This document shows, piece after piece, positions 47,379 to 55,769 of a stretch of DNA of 64,000 nt. The position numbers and the translations under genes are program-made. The notes below the pieces were generated by a model. It was not told the DNA's origin, made no database searches, and saw only the letters and a list, made by a program, of their open reading frames with translations. Source of the DNA: JAJZQZ01 sp963790415 (GTDB taxonomy: Bacteria; Actinomycetota; Thermoleophilia; RBG-16-64-13); contig CAWBOK010000009.1 of NCBI GenBank assembly GCA_963790415.1, positions 372,001-436,000 on the forward strand. The letters are read 5' to 3'. Within the stretch, counting starts at the first letter, position 1. Each line of letters opens with the position of its first letter.

Positions 47379-48385
47379 AGCCGCTCGATCGCATCCTGCT
47401 CGCACACGGTGGCGGCGGCACGCTCTCGGGGGAACTGATCCGCGACCTGTTCCTGCCCGCCTTCGACAACCCGGCGCTGGCGGCCCTCACCGACGCGGCG
47501 GTGCTCTCCCTGCCGCCGGGACGGTTGGCGTTCACCACCGACAGCTACGTCGTGACGCCGCGCTTCTTCCCGGGGGGCGACATCGGCACCCTGGCGGTCG
47601 CCGGCACGGTCAACGATCTCGCCGTCTGCGGGGCCGTGCCCCGTTTCCTCTCGTGCGCGATGATCCTCGAGGAGGGCCTGCCCCTGGATGATCTCCGCCG
47701 GGTGGTGGACTCGATGGCACGCACGGCGGTGGAGGCGGGAGTCCGAATCGTAACAGGAGACACAAAGGTGGTGGAACGAGGGGGCGCCGACGGCATCTTC
47801 ATCACCACGGCCGGTGTGGGCGAGTTGCGGCCGCTCCCCCAAGGTTGGGGCACGCCACTCCCCGGCGACTGCGTCCTGGTCAACGGGCCTGTGGGCGACC
47901 ACGGCTTCGCCGTGCTCGCCGCCCGCGAAGGCCTCATGTTCGACACCCCGCTGCGCAGCGACTGCGCTCCCCTCAACGGCCTGATCGACACGCTCTTCGA
48001 GCCCGGGCTGCACGTCCGCTTCCTGCGCGATGCCACCCGCGGGGGCCTTGCCGCGGTGCTCAACGAGTTGGCGGCGGGCCACGACTGGGGCGTCGCTCTG
48101 CTGGCCGACGCGATCCCGATCTCGCCCGCGTCGCGCTCGCTGAGCGAGATCCTGGGAATAGACCCCCTCTTCGTCGCGAACGAGGGCAAAGTGGTGGCGG
48201 TGGTCGCCGCAGCCGACGCCGACGCCGCCCTCGCCTCCATGCGCTCCCATCCGCTCGGTCGAGAGGCCGCGATCATCGGGACCATCGAGACCGGGCTGCG
48301 CGGCCTGGTAACAGTGGACACCGATGTCGGCGGCCGGCGTATCCTCGACATGCCGCTCGGCGAACAGCTGCCCCGGATCTGCTGA
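47375..48385 (+). CDS. hypE: Carbamoyl-phosphate-dependent hydrogenase maturation protein HypE
   Basis: PurM-like ATPase that dehydrates the carbamoyl group received from HypF to thiocyanate. 336 residues. AHGGGGTLSGELI near the start, FTTDSYVVTP, and the diagnostic C-terminal PRIC with the acceptor cysteine as last residue. This ending separates it from SelD and ThiL relatives. Start overlaps hypD, stop overlaps hypA (TGATG). Confidence 0.97.
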   Translation: MKPLDRILLAHGGGGTLSGELIRDLFLPAFDNPALAALTDAAVLSLPPGRLAFTTDSYVVTPRFFPGGDIGTLAVAGTVNDLAVCGAVPRFLSCAMILEEGLPLDDLRRVVDSMARTAVEAGVRIVTGDTKVVERGGADGIFITTAGVGELRPLPQGWGTPLPGDCVLVNGPVGDHGFAVLAAREGLMFDTPLRSDCAPLNGLIDTLFEPGLHVRFLRDATRGGLAAVLNELAAGHDWGVALLADAIPISPASRSLSEILGIDPLFVANEGKVVAVVAAADADAALASMRSHPLGREAAIIGTIETGLRGLVTVDTDVGGRRILDMPLGEQLPRIC

Positions 48386-48738
48386 TGCACGAGATGGGCC
48401 TGGCCTGCAGCATCGTGACCGAGATAGAGCGCGTGCTCTCCGATTTCGGACCCGATGCCAGAGTCGTGTCGGTCACGCTTCAGGTGGGCAAGTTGCGGGC
48501 GGTGGTGCCCGAGGCGATGACGTTCTGCTTCGAGGCCGCGAGCATGGGCACGCGGGCGCAGGGAGCGGTACTGCTCATCGAACAGATGCCGGTGCGGGTC
48601 TGCTGCGAACGCTGCGACCGCGAGTGGGAGGCGGAAGCCCTGGAGTTCTTCTGCGCCGATTGCGATCAGCCGGTCCAGGTGCTCTCCGGCAAGGAACTAC
48701 TGTTGCGCACCATCGAAGTCGACGACGCCGAGGAGTGA
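48385..48738 (+). CDS. hypA: Hydrogenase nickel-insertion protein HypA
   Basis: 117 residues. Nickel-binding His2 in MHEMGLACSIV; zinc loop with Cys74, Cys77, Cys90 and Cys93 (CERC, CADC). Overlaps hypE by one base and is followed by hypB after 2 bp. It hands nickel to the hydrogenase large subunit with HypB. Confidence 0.96.
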   Translation: MHEMGLACSIVTEIERVLSDFGPDARVVSVTLQVGKLRAVVPEAMTFCFEAASMGTRAQGAVLLIEQMPVRVCCERCDREWEAEALEFFCADCDQPVQVLSGKELLLRTIEVDDAEE

Positions 48739-48740
48739 CC

Positions 48741-49640
48741 ATGAGCATACGTCCGTACCCAGGGGTTCCTCTTGGGGCTGCCCTTCTGCCGAACCGCCGC
48801 GCCCCGGCTCGGCCCGACTCCGCGCGCTACCACCGCGGTCACGAGCACCCCGGGGCCTCCGGCGGCGCCGCGTCCACCACGTCCACCCCACTCGATGTAG
48901 AAACGTCCACGTCCGGCGCACATGCCGACGAGGGCGTGCGGGCGCACCACACTACCGAAGTCCAGGTGCACCAGCACCTGCTGGCCGCGAACGATCGCCA
49001 TGCGGCCGGTATTCGCGCCCTTCTCCACGAGCACGGCGTGTTCACCGTCAATCTGATGAGTTCGCCCGGCGCCGGCAAGACCGCCCTCATCGAAGCTACG
49101 CTCGCCCGACTCGGCACCGAGGTGCGCGTCGCCGTGATCGAAGGGGACATCGAGACCTCGGCCGATGCCGATCGCATCGCTCCCTTCGGCATCCCCGTGA
49201 TCCAGATCAACACCGGGCCCTTCGGGGGAGACTGCCACCTCGCCGCTCCCCTAGTCGCGGAGGCGATCGGGAAGCTCGACCTTCACGGAATCGACCTGCT
49301 GATCGTGGAGAACGTGGGCAACCTGGTGTGTCCGGCCGAGTTCGACATCGGCGAGCATCGCAAGATCGTGCTGCTGTCGGTGACGGAGGGTGAAGACAAG
49401 CCTCTGAAATACCCGTTGATGTTCCTGGAGGCCTCCTTGGCGGTAATCACCAAGATCGATCTGCTCCCGTATCTCGACATCGACCTTGACCTGATTCGCG
49501 CGAACATGCGCGCGGTCAACCCGGCCATGGAGGTGCTCACCCTCTCAGCGCGCACCGGCGAAGGCGTCGACTCGTGGCTGGCGTGGTTAGACCGGGGAAT
49601 CTCCGGGGTGAGCGCGGAGACGTCGTCGGCGCGGGACTGA
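48741..49640 (+). CDS. hypB: Hydrogenase nickel-insertion GTPase HypB
   Basis: 299 residues. P-loop SSPGAGKTALI, the metal-site GGDCHLAA, VENVGNLVCPAEFDIGEH and the NKxD-like TKIDLLPY are all present. The first 75 residues are a proline/alanine-rich extension with scattered histidines (YHRGHEHPG, GAHADEGVRAHH) but no CCxC N-terminal nickel motif. ATG at 48741 has GAGGAG 5 bp upstream. Last gene of the cluster; the converging membrane protein gene ends 2 bp away. Confidence 0.96.
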   Translation: MSIRPYPGVPLGAALLPNRRAPARPDSARYHRGHEHPGASGGAASTTSTPLDVETSTSGAHADEGVRAHHTTEVQVHQHLLAANDRHAAGIRALLHEHGVFTVNLMSSPGAGKTALIEATLARLGTEVRVAVIEGDIETSADADRIAPFGIPVIQINTGPFGGDCHLAAPLVAEAIGKLDLHGIDLLIVENVGNLVCPAEFDIGEHRKIVLLSVTEGEDKPLKYPLMFLEASLAVITKIDLLPYLDIDLDLIRANMRAVNPAMEVLTLSARTGEGVDSWLAWLDRGISGVSAETSSARD

Positions 49641-49642
49641 TC

Positions 49643-50590
49643 TCAACACCGGGGGAGGTGGCCCCGCCGGCGCTCCGCAGCCGCGTTCACCTCGGCGCCC
49701 ACGAGTACCGAAAGCCCTATCAAATACATCCAGAACACGATGATGATGGCCGCGCCGATGGCCCCGTAGGTGAGCCATTGCGGCCGGAACAGACGAGAAC
49801 TCAAGGCCCACGACAGCGCGAGGGATTCGACCACCACCGCGGCCACGGCCACGAGGCTTCCCGGCGTAAGCCAATGCCACTTCTGCCGCGTGTTCGGAGC
49901 GAAGTAGTAGACGATGGCCAGCGAGCCCGCCAGGAACGCGAAGACCAGGGGCCACCGCACGAAGGTCCATGCAGCCTCGAAACCCTGCGCGCCGCCCACG
50001 TACCGCCCGACGAGCCGTCCCAGGTAGGGCCCCACCAGCAGCAGCGCGAACCCGGCCGGCACCAGGAACAGCATTACCAAGGTGAGCACCACAGCCATGG
50101 CCCGCCTGCGGTACCAACTCCGGGTCTCCTGCAGGCCATAGGCGCGGTTCAGTGCCTTGATGAGCACTCCGAATACGCTCGACGCGCTCCAGAGCGTGAG
50201 TAGCGCTCCGATCGAGAGTAAGGTCTGGCTCGCGGTCCTCACCGGGACGATCACGTTCTCGGCCACAATGCTATAGAGTTCGCTGCTTGGGCTGACCAAG
50301 CCTGCGAGGGCCTCCAGGCCGGCGTCCACCAGCCTCTCAGCCCAGGGCGTGTAGGGGATCAACGAGCGGAGGAAGAGAAGGAACGGGAACAGGCTGAAGA
50401 GACCGAAGTAGGCTATCTCGGCGGACAGTCCCAGGCAGTCGTCGCGCCACACTCCCCTCACCGTCTCTGCCGCCACCCATGGCAGCCCTAGGCGGCTTTG
50501 CGATGGAGGGGGGTCGAGCGGACCGGGCTCCTCCTCGTCGCTCGGGGGGATCTCGCTCCGGCCCGCCGGTGGATCAGCCTCGATCGACAT
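49643..50590 (-). CDS. YihY/BrkB-family inner membrane protein
   Basis: 315 residues with about six membrane segments (for example IAYFGLFSLFPFLLFL, LLSIGALLTLWSASSVFGVLI, AIGAAIIIVFWMYLIGLSVLVGAE). The GLSAEIAYFGLFSLFPFLL block and the ending LIGLSVLVGAEVNA are typical of the YihY/BrkB family. Function in the family is not settled; it is often misnamed ribonuclease BN. ATG at 50590 overlaps the end of the upstream small gene by 17 bp; a TTG 11 codons earlier is possible. Confidence 0.88.
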   Translation of the reverse strand: MSIEADPPAGRSEIPPSDEEEPGPLDPPPSQSRLGLPWVAAETVRGVWRDDCLGLSAEIAYFGLFSLFPFLLFLRSLIPYTPWAERLVDAGLEALAGLVSPSSELYSIVAENVIVPVRTASQTLLSIGALLTLWSASSVFGVLIKALNRAYGLQETRSWYRRRAMAVVLTLVMLFLVPAGFALLLVGPYLGRLVGRYVGGAQGFEAAWTFVRWPLVFAFLAGSLAIVYYFAPNTRQKWHWLTPGSLVAVAAVVVESLALSWALSSRLFRPQWLTYGAIGAAIIIVFWMYLIGLSVLVGAEVNAAAERRRGHLPRC

Positions 50591-50888
50591 CCAGTCCCGG
50601 GAACCGACAGGCGTAACTTTCAACGACCGTATTCAGACGCACGACCAACCCATCCGTACGCAGACTCTCGAGGGCGCAGCGCAGCTCCTCCGTGTCGAGG
50701 CCGGTCCTCGAGCGGATGGTGCCGAACGTCAGGCAATGACCGCTCCGCGACATCAGATCCAGAACGGCCGCCTCTTGGTCGGTCACTACCGGCAGCCCGT
50801 TCACCTCTTCATCAGTCCGGGGTGCCCCACCTCCGGACACGACGACATGGGAAACCGGCTGAGGGTCGAGTGGAACTAAGGACTCCAT
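50574..50888 (-). CDS. Small hypothetical protein, winged-helix-like
   Basis: 104 residues, family not recognised. Residues 35-100 read as a helical DNA-binding fold: EAAVLDLMSRSGHCLTFGTIRSRTG then DTEELRCALESLRTDGLVVRL, i.e. two helices, a turn and a strand pair as in MarR/Rrf2-like wings. GGGAGG precedes the ATG by 5 bp, so it is likely translated. It overlaps the YihY-family gene and may regulate it or be a partner. Confidence 0.6.
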   Translation of the reverse strand: MESLVPLDPQPVSHVVVSGGGAPRTDEEVNGLPVVTDQEAAVLDLMSRSGHCLTFGTIRSRTGLDTEELRCALESLRTDGLVVRLNTVVESYACRFPGLDVDRG

Positions 50889-50967
50889 GGTCGCCTCCCG
50901 CAGCCGGTCGTTCCGGCCGCCCGCAGCGGAGATTCGATGATATGGTCCTCCCCCGACCTCGGGCCGG

Positions 50968-52254
50968 CTAAACCCCTTCTGCCGGTGAATCCCTGGGAGG
51001 ATCGCCCGCCCACGCGACTCCCGGAGTGGGCGTGCCGGGTGCCGGGACAGTGCGGTAGACCAGCATGGAGGCGCCTACGATCACGGCTGCTCCCGGCCAG
51101 ATCACGGAGTAGCCCCGGCTCTCCGGCAGGTAGCGCGAGCACAGGTCGATGAGCATGCCCACGAACAGTGGCGCCGTGACCGTAGCAAGTCCTCGCGACA
51201 GCGAGTAGAGGCCGGTGAACTGCCCCAGACGACCTGGGGGCATCAAGGCCATCATGATGGTGTAGGGCAGTGTGAGGACCGCCGCCCCGCCCGCTCCAAA
51301 AAGTGGCAGCAGCACGATCACCCAACGAACATCGTGCACGAAGATCCCGACGACACAACCGATGAAGTAGACGATGAGCCCACCCCACATGACGCGGAAT
51401 CGCCCGTACCGATCGGCGAGGAAGCCGCTGGCCACGCCCCCGACGATGTACGCGATGCCCACCCAGCCGAGCAACAATGCGCCACCCCGTGCCTGAACGC
51501 CCAGAACGTACAAGAAGAACAGCATGATGAACGGTCGCACACCCTGCACGGTTGCTTCCCATAGGTAGTTGGCCACGAGGAAGCGATGAATGCCCTTCTC
51601 GGCCCTGCTGGTCACCCAGGTCTCGCGCAACATCGCGACGATTCCCTGCCTGGGCCCTGAGTCGCCTCCCCGCGGAGGTACCTCCGCGATCGTGAGAACC
51701 GTGATGCCCGTGACCCCCAGCAACACGCCGGACGCCAGGACGTACGGCAGGGGCTCCCAGTGCTGCAGGAGAAGACCGGCCCCCACCATGCCCGCGAACA
51801 TCCCGAGTCCCCGCATGAGCGTCTGCATACCTTGCACCTGACCGTGCCGCGCATACGGCACCGAGTCGGGGATCAACGCTTGATACGGCGCCGTATAGAC
51901 GTGGTAGGCCGCAAAGAACACGAACACGCACGCGGCGATGGGAAGGTATCCGGGCTGCATGGGTGCCAGCGCCAACGCCAGCGCCATGACCGGAGCGGCC
52001 ACGACCATGAACGGGCGCCGGCGTCCCCATCGCGTCCAGGTACGGTCGCTGACGGAGCCTACCACCAAAGGGATGGCGAGGGCGAAGAGACCCTCACCGC
52101 CGATGGCGAACCCGATGAGGGTGGCCGATCCCGTGTACCGGCGCAACGTCAACGGCAGGTACATCGTCACGAGCGACAGAGCCATCGAAAGCGCCACCGT
52201 GGGAAGCGTCAGTCGGACCATGGCTCCGGCGGTCTCGACGCGGGCGTCAGCCAT
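50968..52254 (-). CDS. Major facilitator superfamily transporter
   Basis: 428 residues with about 12 membrane segments. The loop between TM2 and TM3 has GSVSDRTWTRWGRRRPFM, the MFS signature of the GPH/sucrose-transporter-like (SLC45-like) group, and the second-half copy is GFLADRYGRFRVMW. Substrate not known; the adjacent glycerate kinase hints at a sugar or sugar-acid. ATG at 52254 overlaps the kinase gene by 8 bp. Confidence 0.85.
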   Translation of the reverse strand: MADARVETAGAMVRLTLPTVALSMALSLVTMYLPLTLRRYTGSATLIGFAIGGEGLFALAIPLVVGSVSDRTWTRWGRRRPFMVVAAPVMALALALAPMQPGYLPIAACVFVFFAAYHVYTAPYQALIPDSVPYARHGQVQGMQTLMRGLGMFAGMVGAGLLLQHWEPLPYVLASGVLLGVTGITVLTIAEVPPRGGDSGPRQGIVAMLRETWVTSRAEKGIHRFLVANYLWEATVQGVRPFIMLFFLYVLGVQARGGALLLGWVGIAYIVGGVASGFLADRYGRFRVMWGGLIVYFIGCVVGIFVHDVRWVIVLLPLFGAGGAAVLTLPYTIMMALMPPGRLGQFTGLYSLSRGLATVTAPLFVGMLIDLCSRYLPESRGYSVIWPGAAVIVGASMLVYRTVPAPGTPTPGVAWAGDPPRDSPAEGV

Positions 52255-53635
52255 GAGCAGGCCCCCGCAGCGGACCCCCGACGAGCAGGAGACGGACGTC
52301 GGCCACATTGGTGCCCGTGGGACCCGTGGTCAGAGTGTCGCCCATAGCTGTGAGAGCACGCCCCGAATCGTTCTCCCGCAGGGCACGGGTAATGTCTACT
52401 CCGGCGGCGCGCGCCCGGGCCGCCGAGCCACCGTCCACGATGGCGCCCGCCGCGCGGGTGTTTCCGTCTATCCCGTCGGTGCCCGCGGACAGGAACGTGA
52501 TGGGATGTCCCTCCAGCCACGGTACGGCCGCCAGGCAGCTCTCCTGGTTTCGTCCTCCCCGCCCCGCGCCCTGCACCGTCACCGTGGCCTCTCCCCCGGT
52601 CACTAGGGCGCACGGCGGAACAAGGGGGACACCGTCCGCCACGGCGCCCAAGGCGAGCCCGGCGTGCATCACGCCGAGCCACCGGGCTTCCCCCTGCAGC
52701 GCATGGCCGACCAGAAGCCCCCGGTACCCGTGCGCCTCCACGGCCACGATCATGGCGCGACAGGCGTCCAGATTGCGGCACACTATGCGATGTTCAACCG
52801 ATGACAGACGCGGGTCGCCCGGCCGCTGATTCTCAGGCCGGTCTCCGGCCGCTCCGGCAAGAAGGTGTCGGCCCGCCGTCTCCGGCACGCGGTCCCACAC
52901 GCCGAGACGCCGAAGTGTCTCCACCGCGTCGGCGTACGTGGTGGCGTCGCCGTGGAAAGGCGCGCTCCCGATCACCGAGAGGTCGTCACCCACCACATCG
53001 GACACGACGAGCACGATCGTCCGCCCGGGACGGCCGGCGACCGCCAGTCTTCCGCCACCCACGGCCGAGAGATGCGTCCGAACGGTGTTTAGCTCCGCGA
53101 TGGTGGCGCCGGCCCCGAGCAAGAGCCCGGTGACCACACCGAGATCGGCCGCCGTGACGCCAGGTGCCGGCAAGGCCATCAGCGCGCTGGCTCCCCCTGA
53201 GAGCAGCCCTACGACCACATCCGAGGGCCCGGCAGACGCCATCATGTCGAGCAGCGCACGTCCCGCAGCGGCGCTAGCGGCATCCGGCAGCGGGTGCCCG
53301 CCCCGAAACCACTGCACACCGGACCCAGAGAGCGCGGGACCGGAGATCGGGACAGGCGAGACCGCTACTCCGCGGACCATGCCTGCCCACCCCGCCTCTC
53401 GGGCATCGTCGACACCGCCCAACATCCCTTCTACCATCGCCCCGGACGCCTTGCCCGCTCCTAGGACGACGAGATCGTTCCACCGCCCAGGTCGACTCTC
53501 GAGCAGGATCTCGCGAACCGCCGTCCGCACCGCAAGGCCCGGGTGCACAGCCTCGACCGCCGTCCGAAAGGCCGACTCCGCCGTCCGGTGGCGATGGAGC
53601 GCTTGCGCATCTTCTGGTGTCCCACTGACGTGCAC
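52247..53635 (-). CDS. Glycerate 2-kinase (MOFRL/DUF4147 family)
   Basis: 462 residues, the usual length of GckA-type glycerate kinases. N-terminal VLGAGKASGAMVEGM, then LSGGASALMALPAPG, and the C-terminal MOFRL segment with TGGEATVTVQGAGRGGRNQE and AGTDGIDGNT. Makes 2-phosphoglycerate from glycerate. GTG at 53635 with TAGAAT -10 only 6 nt upstream, hence probably leaderless. Hydroxypyruvate reductase is a common mis-annotation of this family. Confidence 0.9.
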   Translation of the reverse strand: MHVSGTPEDAQALHRHRTAESAFRTAVEAVHPGLAVRTAVREILLESRPGRWNDLVVLGAGKASGAMVEGMLGGVDDAREAGWAGMVRGVAVSPVPISGPALSGSGVQWFRGGHPLPDAASAAAGRALLDMMASAGPSDVVVGLLSGGASALMALPAPGVTAADLGVVTGLLLGAGATIAELNTVRTHLSAVGGGRLAVAGRPGRTIVLVVSDVVGDDLSVIGSAPFHGDATTYADAVETLRRLGVWDRVPETAGRHLLAGAAGDRPENQRPGDPRLSSVEHRIVCRNLDACRAMIVAVEAHGYRGLLVGHALQGEARWLGVMHAGLALGAVADGVPLVPPCALVTGGEATVTVQGAGRGGRNQESCLAAVPWLEGHPITFLSAGTDGIDGNTRAAGAIVDGGSAARARAAGVDITRALRENDSGRALTAMGDTLTTGPTGTNVADVRLLLVGGPLRGPAHG

Positions 53636-53641
53636 CGGGGG

Positions 53642-53647
53642 ATTCTA
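53642..53647 (-). promoter_or_regulatory. -10 element of a leaderless glycerate kinase promoter
   Basis: TAGAAT on the minus strand, 6 nt before the GTG start, identical to the murI -10. No ribosome site is present. Confidence 0.4.
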
Positions 53648-53705
53648 CCAACCCGGCCCCCTCGTTCGCCTTGTCGGCTGCGGCGGAAGAGGGTACCGAC
53701 GCGAC

Positions 53706-53738
53706 GCGGGGGTCCCGGATTGGATCCCGGACCCCCGC
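53706..53738 (-). terminator. Hairpin downstream of the superoxide dismutase gene
   Basis: A perfect 10-bp stem GCGGGGGTCC / GGACCCCCGC (53706-53715 with 53729-53738) extended inward by CGGAT/ATCC-type pairs. It lies 50 bp after the sod stop and before the glycerate kinase promoter. No T-tract, as is common for hairpin terminators in high-GC bacteria. Confidence 0.6.
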
Positions 53739-53788
53739 GAAAACGGAGCACATCCTACGGTCGTGCGGCGGCCGCCGGCCGCCGCGAC

Positions 53789-54376
53789 CTACCCGGCCTT
53801 GGCCAGGTTCTGAGCCGCGAACTCCCAGTTCACCAGACTGCCCAAGAAGGTCTCGATGTACTTGGGCCGCAGGTTGCGGAAATCGATGTAGTAGGCGTGT
53901 TCCCACACATCCATGGTCAGCAGCGGCGTCTGGCCGTGCTTCTGGGGCAGATCGGCATTCGAGGTCTGCGTGATCTTCAGCGTGCCTGCCTCCACCACCA
54001 GCCACGTCCAGCCGGAACCGAACAGGGTGGCGCCGGCCTGGGAGAACTGCGTCTTGAACGAGTCGAACGAGCCGAAGTCCCGGTCGATGGCCGCCGCCAG
54101 CGCACCCGTGGGGGCTCCGCCGCCGGCCGGCTTCATGGAACTCCAGTAGAAGGTGTGATTCCAGATCTGAGCGGCATTGTTGAACATGCCCCCAGACGCC
54201 GACATGACGATGTCTTCCAGACTTTTCTGGGCGAACTCCGTACCTTCGACCAGATTGTTCAGATTGGTCACGTATGCGTTGTGGTGCTTGCCGTGATGGT
54301 ACTCCAACGTCTCCGCGCTCAGATGAGGTGCGAGCGCATCTTGGGGATAGGGCAGCTGGGGCAAAGTGAATGCCAT
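53789..54376 (-). CDS. sodB: Superoxide dismutase, iron type
   Basis: 195 residues. Metal ligands His27 (EYHHGKHHNAYV), His74 (WNHTFYW), Asp156 and His160 (DVWEHAYY) are all present. The second-shell residue is Gln70 in NNAAQIWNH, which together with AGATLFGSGW indicates an Fe-SOD rather than Mn-SOD. ATG at 54376 after GAGGAG. Cytoplasmic, no signal peptide. Its presence shows defence against oxygen exposure in an otherwise anaerobic gene set. Confidence 0.95.
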   Translation of the reverse strand: MAFTLPQLPYPQDALAPHLSAETLEYHHGKHHNAYVTNLNNLVEGTEFAQKSLEDIVMSASGGMFNNAAQIWNHTFYWSSMKPAGGGAPTGALAAAIDRDFGSFDSFKTQFSQAGATLFGSGWTWLVVEAGTLKITQTSNADLPQKHGQTPLLTMDVWEHAYYIDFRNLRPKYIETFLGSLVNWEFAAQNLAKAG

Positions 54377-54541
54377 GGACGTCTTCTCCTCAGAATGGTG
54401 GTCTCTCCTCGTCAAGTGCGACTGCCGCACTTGGTGTGCTCTCTACCCGGCCCGGTTGCACGCGCAAACTCTTCCGGGGTTTCGTCTCGCCTCTATCCGG
54501 GGGAAGAGTTGATTGAATCGAAAGGACGAGGAGACGCTCTC

Positions 54542-55393
54542 ATGACACTCAACGGCACGCATGTGGTCGTTCTCGCGGCACAGGAGTACGAGGACCTGGA
54601 GCTGTGGTATCCGAAGTTGCGCCTAGAAGAAGCAGGTGCCTCGGTGATCGTGGCCGGGATGGGCGAGGCTTCCTATCTCTCGAAGCACGGGTACCCGGTC
54701 TATCCCGACGCCGGCATCGCCGACATCGACCCGGCCGCGTTCGACGGTGTCGTCATACCAGGAGGCTGGGCGCCCGACTTTCTCAGACGGTCTGAAGCTG
54801 TGAAGACGTTCGTGGCCCACGTCGCCGCTTCGGGCGGCCTGGTGGCGGCCATCTGCCACGGAGGATCGGTGCTGATCTCCGCGGGCGTCGTACAAGGCAG
54901 GCGCGTCACGTCGGTTGCCGCCATCCGTGACGACCTGCGGAACGCCGGGGCGGAGTGGGTGGACGCGCCGGTGGTGGTAGACGGGTCGCTGGTCACGTCC
55001 CGCAGGCCGGCCGATCTCCCCGCTTTCATGGCCGCGGTGCTGGCAGTGTTGGAAGACCGCTCGCACCACGAGTCCGGGGCGCGCATGGCGGTAGACGCCG
55101 ACCTGGTGGCCCTCACGTTCGCGGAGGCATCGTTGGAGTACATGCTCGACATGCTCAATCGCATGCCCGCAGCCAAGGGATACAACGAAGGCGCCCCGCT
55201 CGCGACCCACAGCCCGGCCCGGATCCTGCGCGACTTCGCCTCACTCTCGGACCCCCGGGGGCCCCTCGAAGTGGAGCCCGCGGTGGTGGTGGACGTGCTC
55301 CCGACCGCCGAGGGCTACTCGGCGCGTGGGAATGCCCGACTTCTGAGCGTACTGCAGAGTGCGGGCGTGCCGGAGGTCAAAGCCCGGAACTGA
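54542..55393 (+). CDS. DJ-1/PfpI-family protein with C-terminal extension
   Basis: 283 residues. Residues 5-170 are a DJ-1/PfpI domain: nucleophile Cys105-His106 in VAAICHGGSVLI, VIPGGWAPDFLRR, and glutamate in the EYEDLELWYP segment. The tail of about 110 residues (from ESGARMAVDADLVAL) is not part of the classic family and I do not recognise it. GAGGAG precedes ATG by 8 bp. Possible roles are glyoxalase/deglycase or peptidase; not decidable here. Confidence 0.82.
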   Translation: MTLNGTHVVVLAAQEYEDLELWYPKLRLEEAGASVIVAGMGEASYLSKHGYPVYPDAGIADIDPAAFDGVVIPGGWAPDFLRRSEAVKTFVAHVAASGGLVAAICHGGSVLISAGVVQGRRVTSVAAIRDDLRNAGAEWVDAPVVVDGSLVTSRRPADLPAFMAAVLAVLEDRSHHESGARMAVDADLVALTFAEASLEYMLDMLNRMPAAKGYNEGAPLATHSPARILRDFASLSDPRGPLEVEPAVVVDVLPTAEGYSARGNARLLSVLQSAGVPEVKARN

Positions 55394-55427
55394 CCGGCCT
55401 CGCTCGGCGTCGGCGCCTCGGTCGTCG

Positions 55428-55766
55428 TCAGCGGTCCCACTCCCGCGAACGGAGTACCACGCCCTCCGCGAGGTTCCGCACCGCCTCATCGATGTCGGCT
55501 TCGGCGACCGCAAACCCTTCCTGCTCGGCCACTCCGCGCAGCATCTCGCGTAGCGCGGACACGCTCGAATGCCAGAGCACGGGATCGAACCGGAAGTGCT
55601 CCGGCGTCAACGACAAGGTGCGCAGGTAGCGAGGGTGCCGGCGCAGGAACGCCGTCGTCAGCTTGAAGCTGGGAGTCAACGCATCGAGGCGGCCGTCGGA
55701 GGCTCCGCGGGCGGCCGTGCGATCGTCGGAACCGCCGCGGTCGGCTGTATCGTCGTCCGCGCCCAT
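55428..55766 (-). CDS. Hypothetical protein downstream of carbamate kinase
   Basis: 112 residues, unknown family. The first 25 are acidic/low-complexity; the rest is mostly helical (FKLTTAFLRRHPRYLRTL, VLWHSSVSALREMLRGVAEQEG). No cysteines, no membrane segment. It starts 3 bp after the arcC stop, which supports a real co-transcribed gene, though no strong ribosome site is visible. Confidence 0.5.
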   Translation of the reverse strand: MGADDDTADRGGSDDRTAARGASDGRLDALTPSFKLTTAFLRRHPRYLRTLSLTPEHFRFDPVLWHSSVSALREMLRGVAEQEGFAVAEADIDEAVRNLAEGVVLRSREWDR

Positions 55767-55769
55767 GCG

